A stretch of DNA of 5,214 bases, from NCBI GenBank assembly GCA_023415335.1, contig JAEZLD010000139.1, positions 1-5,214 of the forward strand, written 5' to 3'. Position numbers and translations under genes: made by a program. Origin of the DNA: Bacillota bacterium (GTDB taxonomy: Bacteria; Bacillota; Clostridia; Clostridiales; Caloramatoraceae). The notes below the pieces were generated by a model. It had not been told where the DNA came from. It saw nothing but the letters and a program-made list of their open reading frames with translations, and did not search any database. This document shows positions 1-5,214 of this stretch, one piece after another (within the stretch, counting starts at the first letter, position 1; each line of letters starts with the position of its first letter).

Positions 1-1527
1 CTCAGGCAGCCTTTTTATGAAATCGTCTGCATTGGCCAGCTTAGCTGCCTTATAAACCTCCTCATCTGTGGCGTCCAGCCTTCCATAGCGGATATTTTCT
101 TTAATTGTTCCTGTGAACAGGTGGGTATCCTGAAGCACTATACCCAGGGATTTCCTAAGATCATCCTTTTTTATCTTGTTTATGTTTATGCCATCATAGC
201 GTATTTTTCCGTCTGCTATGTCGTAAAACCTGTTTATAAGGTTGGTTATAGTGGTCTTGCCAGCTCCCGTGGCTCCTACGAAGGCCACCTTCTGCCCAGG
301 CTCTGCATATAGGGTTACGTCATGAAGTACAATCTTGCTCTCATCATATCCAAAGTCCACATCAAAGAACCTTACATCACCCCCAAGCCTTGTATAGGTA
401 GTGGTACCGTCCTCATGGGGATGCTTCCAGGCCCAAAGCTCTGTTCTTTCCCTGCACTCTGTAAGCTCCCCAGCTTCATACCTTGCATTGACTAAAGTAA
501 CATAGCCATGATCCTCCTCAGGGGACTCATCCATAAGCTGAAATATCCTCTCTGCCCCGGCAAGTGCCATTATAACAGAGTTAAGCTGCTGGGATATCTG
601 GCTTATGGGCTGGGTGAAGCTTTTGGAAAGCTGGAGGAAGGCCACTATCCCTCCTAGCGTAAGCCCTCCCACACCATATAGAGCCAGTAATCCTCCCACT
701 ATGCCAACAAGGGCATACTGGAGATTGCCCAGGTTGCCCATTACTGGCATAAGTATGTTTGCAAACCTGTTAGCCTGATAGGCTTCGTTATATAAATCAC
801 TGTTAATTTTATCAAAGTCCTTCTTTACCTGCTGCTCATGGCTGAATACCTTAACCACCTTCTGGCCATGTATCATCTCCTGTATGTATCCATTCACCTT
901 GCCAAGGGCCCTCTGCTGCTTTATAAAGAAGGCTGCACTTTTACCTGCTATGGCCTTGGTAACCGCCAGTATACCTACAATGACTATTATTACAAAAGCC
1001 GTCAGATATACACTTGTAAAAAGCATGGCAATGAAAACAGATACTATCGTTATGGCAGAGGAGAACATCTGGGGTATGCTTTGGGTAAGCATCTGCCTTA
1101 AGGTATCCGTATCATTGGTATAATGGCTCATAAGGTCTCCATGGGTATGGGTATCAAAATACCTTATGGGAAGGGACTGCATACGGGCAAACATATCCTC
1201 ACGTATTTTCATAAGCACTCCCTGTCCTATGACAACCATAAGCCTGTTATATATATAGGTGGCTATTATACCAACTGAATATATTAAAACCATATAGCCT
1301 ATGGCTATTGCAAGCCCTGTAAAATCAGGAGCAGGGGACATCATAAGAGGGGTTATATACCTGTCTACAAGTATTTTTAAAAACAGGGATCCTGCCACAC
1401 CTGCCAGAGCACTTATAAGTATGCAGATTAAAACAAGAACAAATCTGACACGGTACTCCTCCGTTATATACCTGACCAGCCTGACCAGGGTACCCTTTTT
1501 AACCTTTGGTCTTGAGGGCTTATTCAT
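1..1527 (-). CDS. ABC exporter subunit, BmrD/LmrD/TM288-like half-transporter (3' end cut by window edge)
   Basis: This is a membrane-spanning ABC half-transporter that probably pairs with the product of the overlapping upstream gene to export drugs, lipids or peptides; the substrate cannot be read from the sequence. The 509 residues seen have no stop. Hydrophobic stretches fit six membrane helices (about 27-52, 70-95, 152-172, 174-194, 266-288, 293-320). The nucleotide-binding domain then shows an A-loop Tyr394 (FGYD), a canonical Walker A GATGAGKTT (418-426, Lys424) and Q-loop Gln466 (VLQD). The signature, Walker B and H-loop lie beyond the left edge, so roughly 100-130 residues are missing. 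An insertion of about 45 residues (about 337-382, with WAWKHPH) separates the membrane and ATPase domains; longer D-type partners such as BmrD and LmrD also carry extra sequence there (from memory). I chose the ATG at 1527 because GGAGG sits 8 bases upstream; the in-frame ATG at 1533 is too close to it. The start overlaps the upstream stop as ATGAATAA, which suggests translational coupling. Confidence 0.95.
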   Translation of the reverse strand, partial: MNKPSRPKVKKGTLVRLVRYITEEYRVRFVLVLICILISALAGVAGSLFLKILVDRYITPLMMSPAPDFTGLAIAIGYMVLIYSVGIIATYIYNRLMVVIGQGVLMKIREDMFARMQSLPIRYFDTHTHGDLMSHYTNDTDTLRQMLTQSIPQMFSSAITIVSVFIAMLFTSVYLTAFVIIVIVGILAVTKAIAGKSAAFFIKQQRALGKVNGYIQEMIHGQKVVKVFSHEQQVKKDFDKINSDLYNEAYQANRFANILMPVMGNLGNLQYALVGIVGGLLALYGVGGLTLGGIVAFLQLSKSFTQPISQISQQLNSVIMALAGAERIFQLMDESPEEDHGYVTLVNARYEAGELTECRERTELWAWKHPHEDGTTTYTRLGGDVRFFDVDFGYDESKIVLHDVTLYAEPGQKVAFVGATGAGKTTITNLINRFYDIADGKIRYDGININKIKKDDLRKSLGIVLQDTHLFTGTIKENIRYGRLDATDEEVYKAAKLANADDFIKRLPE

Positions 1528-3268
1528 CCTCATCCCCTCCCTTCCTCTGTGCTTCATACTGCTGCCTGTATACTATGTTGTTTTTCAGCAGCTCCTCATG
1601 GGTTCCCATATCAGTTATAGTACCGCCTTCCATTATCACTATCTTGTCTGCATCCTCCACAGAGGATATCCTCTGGGCTATTATTAATTTCGTTGTATCC
1701 GGTATCTCCTCCCGGAAGGTCTTCCTGATAAGTGCATCAGTTTTTGTATCCACGGCGCTGGTGGAATCATCCAGTATTATTATCTTAGGCTTTTTGAGCA
1801 GAGCCCTTGCAATAGTAAGCCTCTGCTTCTGTCCCCCTGACAGGTTGGTCCCCCCTTCCTCCAGATAGGTGTCATACCCTTCAGGAAAAGAACTTACAAA
1901 CTCATGAGCCTGGGCCTGTATGCATGCCTGCACAAGCTCCTCATCTGAGGCGTTCTCCTTGCCCCACCTAAGGTTTTCCTTTATGGTACCTGAAAAAAGT
2001 AGATTTTTCTGAAGTACCATAGCAACCTGGTTCCTTAAGGTCTCCAGATCGTATTCACGTACGTTCCTTCCTCCTACAAGCACCTCTCCCTCAGTGGCAT
2101 CATAAAGCCTTGGAATAAGCTGTACCAGGGTGGTTTTTGAGGCTCCTGTTCCTCCTAGTATTCCTACTGTCTCCCCTGATTTTATGCTCAGATTTATATT
2201 TTTAAGAGCCTCCTTATTCTTGTCATCCACATAGCTGAAGCTTACATTTTTAAACTCAATGGACCCATCCTCCACCTTAACCACAGGTCTCATGGGGCTG
2301 CGAAGACTGCTCTCCTCCTCCAAAAGCTCCACAATTCTCTCTGCAGAGGCTCTTGATATTATTATCATGACAAGAACCATAGAAAGCATCATAAGGCTCA
2401 TGAGTATCTGCATGGCATAAGATATAAGGCTGGTGAACTCCCCGGTAGTTACAGGACTAGGTCCTCCTGCAGTGTTTACAATAAGCCTTGCTCCAAACCA
2501 GGAAAGCAGCAGCATGCAGGAATAAATGGCAAACTGCATAAGGGGAGAGGTAAAGGCCACAATCCTTTCAGCCTTCACAAAATCCTTATATATGCTTTCA
2601 GATACCCCGTTGAACTTATCCTTCTCGAAGTCCTCCCTGACGTAGGCTTTTACCACCCTTATTCCTTGAAGATTCTCCTGTACCACGCTGTTCAGCTTGT
2701 CATAGATATCAAATACCCTTTCAAATATCGGGTGGGCGTTGTGCGTTATTAGGTACAAGCCTATTGCAAGGACGGGTACAATGGCCAGGAATATCATAGA
2801 AAGCCGGCTGTTGACCCTGAAGGCCATAATTAAGGAAAAAATGAGCATGACCGGTCCTCTGACTGCCACCCTTATTATCATCTGGAAGGAATTCTGTACG
2901 TTGGTAACATCAGTAGTCAGCCTGGTTATGATGCTGGCAGTTGAAAATTTATCTATGTTCGAAAAGGAGAAATCCTGTACATTGTAGTACATGTCATGGC
3001 GGAGATTTTTAGCATAGCCTGCAGAGGCCTTGGCTGCATAATCTCCCCCTACCACCCCAAAAACCAGCGCTATAAGGCAGACTAAAACTAATACAATGCC
3101 TATTTTAATAACATAGCCTCTGTTACCTGCATCTATTCCCTTATCTATGAGACTGGCCATAAGCAAAGGTATTATGACCTCCATTGCCACCTCAAGCACT
3201 ACAAAGGCAGGAGAAAGGAGTGCTGGCTTTATGTACTCCCTGGTGCTTGCTGCTAATTTTTTTATCAT
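1520..3268 (-). CDS. ABC exporter subunit with degenerate ATP site, BmrC/LmrC/TM287-like half-transporter
   Basis: This is a 582-residue half-transporter, normal length for the family, with a six-helix membrane domain (about 12-41, 53-75, 128-151, 154-174, 237-264, 278-304) followed by an ATPase domain. Visible motifs are A-loop Tyr346, Walker A GGTGASKTT (372-380, Lys378), Q-loop Gln420, signature LSGGQ (476-480), Walker B IIILDD (496-501), D-loop SAVD (504-507) and IAQRISS around Gln532. The residue after the Walker B Asp is Asp501, not the catalytic Glu, and the switch His is Gln532. These are the hallmarks of the catalytically weak site in heterodimeric exporters such as BmrC, LmrC and TM287. 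Walker A also has Ser377 where the P-loop consensus has Gly. The gene is first in the operon, and its stop overlaps the start of the partner gene. I chose the ATG at 3268, which has GGGAGG (3279-3284) 10 bases upstream. An in-frame TTG at 3295 would add nine residues but lacks a ribosome binding site. Substrate unknown; multidrug export is the usual role. Confidence 0.95.
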   Translation of the reverse strand: MIKKLAASTREYIKPALLSPAFVVLEVAMEVIIPLLMASLIDKGIDAGNRGYVIKIGIVLVLVCLIALVFGVVGGDYAAKASAGYAKNLRHDMYYNVQDFSFSNIDKFSTASIITRLTTDVTNVQNSFQMIIRVAVRGPVMLIFSLIMAFRVNSRLSMIFLAIVPVLAIGLYLITHNAHPIFERVFDIYDKLNSVVQENLQGIRVVKAYVREDFEKDKFNGVSESIYKDFVKAERIVAFTSPLMQFAIYSCMLLLSWFGARLIVNTAGGPSPVTTGEFTSLISYAMQILMSLMMLSMVLVMIIISRASAERIVELLEEESSLRSPMRPVVKVEDGSIEFKNVSFSYVDDKNKEALKNINLSIKSGETVGILGGTGASKTTLVQLIPRLYDATEGEVLVGGRNVREYDLETLRNQVAMVLQKNLLFSGTIKENLRWGKENASDEELVQACIQAQAHEFVSSFPEGYDTYLEEGGTNLSGGQKQRLTIARALLKKPKIIILDDSTSAVDTKTDALIRKTFREEIPDTTKLIIAQRISSVEDADKIVIMEGGTITDMGTHEELLKNNIVYRQQYEAQRKGGDEDE

Positions 3269-3278
3269 AAGACATATG

Positions 3279-3285
3279 CCTCCCT
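3279..3285 (-). promoter_or_regulatory. Ribosome binding site of the first ABC exporter gene
   Basis: The minus strand reads AGGGAGG, ending 10 bases before the ATG at 3268. It lies downstream of the alternative TTG at 3295, so it decides against that start. A second ATG lies out of frame between this site and the chosen start, only three bases from the GGAGG, and is unlikely to be used. Confidence 0.75.
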
Positions 3286-3316
3286 GTTCACTCAATGGTA
3301 TATAGCTTATTTTTCA

Positions 3317-3333
3317 ATAAAAGCAGCTTTTAT
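3317..3333. promoter_or_regulatory. Perfect 8-1-8 palindrome, candidate operator of the ABC exporter operon
   Basis: ATAAAAGC-A-GCTTTTAT is a perfect inverted repeat with a single central base, about 50 bases upstream of the ABC start at 3268. On the minus strand its distal arm overlaps a TATAAA sequence that could serve as a -10 element, although no good -35 is visible. The size and symmetry suit a dimeric repressor of the MarR, TetR or GntR kind, which often control drug exporters. That is inference; no regulator gene is in the window. The arms are too AT-rich and the loop too short for this to be a terminator. Confidence 0.4.
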
Positions 3334-3384
3334 ATTCTAAATAATTACATGTTTACCCAACTACTTCATTGTAAAATCTGTATA

Positions 3385-3452
3385 ACTGCCAATGGTAATG
3401 CTAATAATATATTGGATAACGTTATATAAAGGGAGGGTTACCTATTGGCAGT
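3385..3452 (+). promoter_or_regulatory. Inverted repeat enclosing the rubrerythrin ribosome binding site and start codon
   Basis: The left arm CTGCCAATGGTAA (3386-3398) is complementary to the right arm TTACCTATTGGCAG (3438-3451), with only T3443 bulged. A3385 and T3452 extend the pairing by one, and T3399 with G3437 could add a G-U pair. In RNA this would make a stem of about 14 pairs that buries the TTG start codon (3445-3447), with the Shine-Dalgarno GGGAGGG (3431-3437) at the loop edge. The loop also contains the perfect 10-base palindrome ATAACGTTAT (3416-3425). It could be a translational control element, or a pair of DNA binding half-sites. The RNA reading requires transcription to start upstream of about 3385, and no convincing promoter was identified. 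Confidence 0.45.
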
Positions 3453-4050
3453 GGACTTTTTAAAAAGCGAAACCAAGCTTAATCTAATGAGAGCCTTTGC
3501 AGGCGAAAGCCAGGCAAGGAACCGCTACACCTTTGCAGCATCCCAGGCCAAAAAACAGAACCTCCATGTGGTGGAGGCTGTATTCAGCTTCACAGCAGGA
3601 CAGGAAAAGGAGCATGCTGAGGTGTTCTATAAACTGCTTAAAGAGGCTGCAGGGGAAAACATTAAAATAGATGGAGGCTACCCTGTAGATATTACCGAAT
3701 CCATTGTGCAGCTTCTCCGCTATGCCCAGCATAATGAATACGAGGAGCATGACCCCGTATACAAAAGCTTTGGAGACAAGGCCCAGGAGGAAGGCTTCCC
3801 AAGGGTTGCCTCCATCTTCCACAACATAGCAGAAATAGAAAAGACCCATGGGGACAGGTTTGGACAGTTTGCAGATTTACTGGAGCAGAACAAGCTTTTT
3901 GTATCAGACGTGAACTGTGCCTGGATGTGCTTAAACTGCGGTTACATATATACAGGCACCGAGCCTCCTGAAAAGTGCCCTGTGTGTGGCCATGAAAAGG
4001 GCTTCTTCATAAGATTGGAGCTGGCGCCATATACAAAAAAGACAAGTTAA
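3445..4050 (+). CDS. rbr: Rubrerythrin (diiron NADH/rubredoxin-linked peroxidase)
   Basis: This 201-residue cytoplasmic protein reduces hydrogen peroxide to water using electrons passed through rubredoxin-type iron, and protects anaerobes from oxygen stress. The N-terminal ferritin-like four-helix domain (about 5-148) carries the expected diiron ligands: Glu21 in FAGESQARNRY, Glu54-x-x-His57, Glu98-x-x-Glu101 and Glu132-x-x-His135. The C-terminal rubredoxin domain (about 157-193) has Cys162-x2-Cys165 and Cys178-x2-Cys181, which bind one iron. All metal ligands are present, so it should be active. Length and domain order are those of classical rubrerythrin, not the reversed form. The start is TTG, chosen because GGGAGGG (3431-3437) lies seven bases upstream and the N-terminus MAVDFLKSETKLNLMRAF fits the family; the next ATG (3487) would remove part of the first helix. 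The gene appears monocistronic, divergent from the ABC operon and convergent with the downstream gene. Its start codon lies inside an inverted repeat, which may control translation. Confidence 0.97.
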   Translation: MAVDFLKSETKLNLMRAFAGESQARNRYTFAASQAKKQNLHVVEAVFSFTAGQEKEHAEVFYKLLKEAAGENIKIDGGYPVDITESIVQLLRYAQHNEYEEHDPVYKSFGDKAQEEGFPRVASIFHNIAEIEKTHGDRFGQFADLLEQNKLFVSDVNCAWMCLNCGYIYTGTEPPEKCPVCGHEKGFFIRLELAPYTKKTS

Positions 4051-4072
4051 AACCACATGGGCTGGTAAAGAG

Positions 4073-4117
4073 AAGGAGTTATCGCATTAATGAAAAATCA
4101 TTATGCGATAACTCCTT
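4073..4117. terminator. Bidirectional intrinsic terminator between rubrerythrin and the C39-like gene
   Basis: The arms at 4073-4093 and 4098-4117 pair over 20 base pairs with one bulged T and an AAAA loop. The outer 15 pairs (AAGGAGTTATCGCAT with its complement) are uninterrupted. The hairpin begins 23 bases after the rubrerythrin stop and lies 30 bases past the stop of the convergent gene, so it can serve both. The run of T after it is short on the plus strand (TTTT, counting the last two stem bases) and interrupted on the minus strand (TTCTCTTT). It is therefore strong as a hairpin but not a textbook terminator. Confidence 0.75.
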
Positions 4118-4146
4118 TTACATGTGAACTATTATTTTCTTATACT

Positions 4147-5214
4147 TTATTCAATTATTATAGCCTGTGAGTACAGCTGCTTCCAGTTGCTCAAGAACTT
4201 GTCCTTAGGCTGCCTTGCATTCTTACCTGCAGAAGGATCATTAAGATACACATAGGTATCATCATAGCCTATAAGCACGGCACAATGCTCCCCTACAAGC
4301 TCCTTGTAGCTTCCGCTGTTGTCTGTATAATTCCACTGTACTCCTTCTCTGAGATTTCCAGCATTCTTTACACACCAGACAACTACCGGATAGCCTGCTG
4401 CAATGCACTTAAACAACTGCTCCTCAGAGCATCCTGATATATCCTGAACCCCACAGTCAGGGGCCAATACCTCCATTGCACGCACTATAGGTGCTGCAAA
4501 GCATCCATAGGAGCCCTGACTGACTTTTTTAGCCGGATCACCTACAAACTCCTTAAAGGGATTCCCTCCATACCAGACTCCTGATGAGTCCTGATACTTC
4601 ACGCTTCCCTTTTCTAATGCTGCTGCAAGACCATCAACTGTAACGGAATATCCCCTGTACTTAAGAAGCATTGCAGCAGACACAATCTCGCAGCCTGTAG
4701 GATACCCTTCTGCAAACTGGTTTATATATGGTACTTCCCATATGCGATACTCCCCAGGTATGCTCTGCAGTCTCTCCCAATACTTTGGTACTGGGGTTGG
4801 TGTAGGAGTTGAAGATGGTATAGAAGCAGGATTCACATCTAAAAGAAGGCTACTGCTGCACTCCATGTATCCACATATCCCGTTTGATGTTCTTACCTTA
4901 TATACCTCTCCCTCCATCACCTTGAGAATCTGTATAGAATCATATTTAGCAATAGTACAAAGCTCCTTTGAATCAGGGGAGGATCCATCTCTTACCTTAA
5001 GCTCCTCTGCTGCATATTTCACTACAGCATTTCCACTGGAGCGTACAACAGTAACACTACAGCTGGCAGTCTTCATTCCCCTATCTGTAATAGCTACAAT
5101 CTCTGCTGTTCCCTCGGTTATGGCTTTAATCCTTCCTGACTCTACCTGGGCTACTTTAGGGTTACTGCTTTCCCATTCAACCTCCCTATAGCTAGCATCT
5201 AGAGGAAGGACCAT
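4147..5214 (-). CDS. Secreted modular C39-like cysteine peptidase with Ig-like (Big_2) and SH3-like domains (5' end cut by window edge)
   Basis: The 355 residues seen are the C-terminal part of a larger protein, numbered here from the window edge. Residues 1-57 are most of a bacterial Ig-like Big_2 domain (WESSNPKVAQVESGRIKAIT, then GTAEIVA). Residues 64-126 resemble a bacterial SH3 domain (LKVRDGSS, then VYKVRTSNGICGYM). A Thr/Pro linker follows (135-143), then a C39-like peptidase domain (PF13529 type, 160-355). Its likely active site is Gln166 (oxyanion hole, VPYINQ), Cys175 (PTGCEIVSA), His310 (GEHCAVLIGYDD) and Asp326 (LNDP). The architecture suggests an exported, wall-associated protein that cleaves peptides or binds the cell wall; the substrate is unknown, and many members of this family are uncharacterised. 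The first codon in view happens to be ATG, but it falls inside the Big_2 fold, so the true start, with any signal peptide, lies beyond the edge. Eleven cysteines are unusual for an exported protein. The gene is convergent with rubrerythrin and ends at a TAA. Confidence 0.88.
   Translation of the reverse strand: MVLPLDASYREVEWESSNPKVAQVESGRIKAITEGTAEIVAITDRGMKTASCSVTVVRSSGNAVVKYAAEELKVRDGSSPDSKELCTIAKYDSIQILKVMEGEVYKVRTSNGICGYMECSSSLLLDVNPASIPSSTPTPTPVPKYWERLQSIPGEYRIWEVPYINQFAEGYPTGCEIVSAAMLLKYRGYSVTVDGLAAALEKGSVKYQDSSGVWYGGNPFKEFVGDPAKKVSQGSYGCFAAPIVRAMEVLAPDCGVQDISGCSEEQLFKCIAAGYPVVVWCVKNAGNLREGVQWNYTDNSGSYKELVGEHCAVLIGYDDTYVYLNDPSAGKNARQPKDKFLSNWKQLYSQAIIIE

Noticed and set aside
1471..1488. 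Tandem duplication of nine bases (CCTGACCAG twice) encoding LVRLVR
   Set aside because: It is a two-copy, in-frame repeat in the N-terminal amphipathic segment of the ABC subunit and is probably just a sequence coincidence.
1301..1868. Plus-strand open frames of 120-128 codons opposite the ABC genes
   Set aside because: They lie antisense to well-supported ABC genes, have no recognisable domain, and their existence follows from the codon use of the true genes.
3269..3295. TTG at 3295 as the start of the first ABC gene
   Set aside because: No ribosome binding site precedes it, while a clear GGGAGG precedes the in-frame ATG at 3268, and the protein from that ATG (MIKKLA) fits the family N-terminus.
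3330..3344. PerR-box-like sequence TTATATTCTAAATAA upstream of rubrerythrin
   Set aside because: It matches the PerR consensus at only 10 of 14 defined positions, the inner half-sites are wrong, and the surrounding DNA is so AT-rich that such a match is expected by chance.
3381..3386. TATAAC as a -10 element for rubrerythrin
   Set aside because: It matches TATAAT at five of six bases, but no -35-like hexamer lies 16-18 bases upstream and there is no proper extended -10. Other AT-rich hexamers in the region are equally plausible.
3484..3849. Minus-strand open frame of 121 codons inside rubrerythrin
   Set aside because: It is a shadow of the rubrerythrin gene, whose metal ligands are all in the plus-strand frame.
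4742..5191. Plus-strand open frame of 149 codons opposite the C39-like gene
   Set aside because: It is antisense to a protein with clear Big_2, SH3-like and C39-like domains, and shows no domain of its own.

Overview
The window looks like ordinary chromosome from a Gram-positive anaerobe, most likely a member of the Clostridia (Bacillota). Three things point there: strong GGAGG-type ribosome binding sites, heavy use of ATA (Ile) and AGG (Arg) codons, and a two-domain rubrerythrin, an oxidative-stress enzyme typical of anaerobes. A Lachnospiraceae-type host is my guess from the flavour of the ABC proteins and the C39-like protein; nothing here proves it. There is no rRNA, tRNA, insertion sequence, CRISPR array or phage gene.

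Layout: (1) Positions 1-3268, minus strand: a two-gene operon for a heterodimeric ABC exporter of the BmrCD/LmrCD/TM287-288 type. The promoter-proximal gene (1520-3268) encodes the subunit with a degenerate ATP site. The second gene (1-1527) overlaps it by 8 bases (ATGAATAA), encodes the longer partner, and runs off the left edge before its signature motif. (2) Positions 3269-3444: a divergent intergenic region. It holds a perfect 8-1-8 palindrome in front of the ABC operon and a long inverted repeat whose right arm contains the rubrerythrin start codon. (3) Positions 3445-4050, plus strand: rubrerythrin, starting at TTG. (4) Positions 4073-4117: a strong hairpin between two convergent genes, probably a shared bidirectional terminator. 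(5) Positions 4147-5214, minus strand: the C-terminal part of a secreted or surface modular protein (Ig-like Big_2, SH3-like, Thr/Pro linker, C39-like cysteine peptidase), cut by the right edge.

The three transcription units look functionally independent: export of an unknown, probably hydrophobic substrate; peroxide or oxygen defence; and an extracellular C39-like protein. I see no previously undescribed multi-gene system. The points most worth a second look are the inverted repeat enclosing the rubrerythrin start codon, the palindrome at the ABC promoter region, and the unusual nucleotide-binding motifs of the first ABC subunit.
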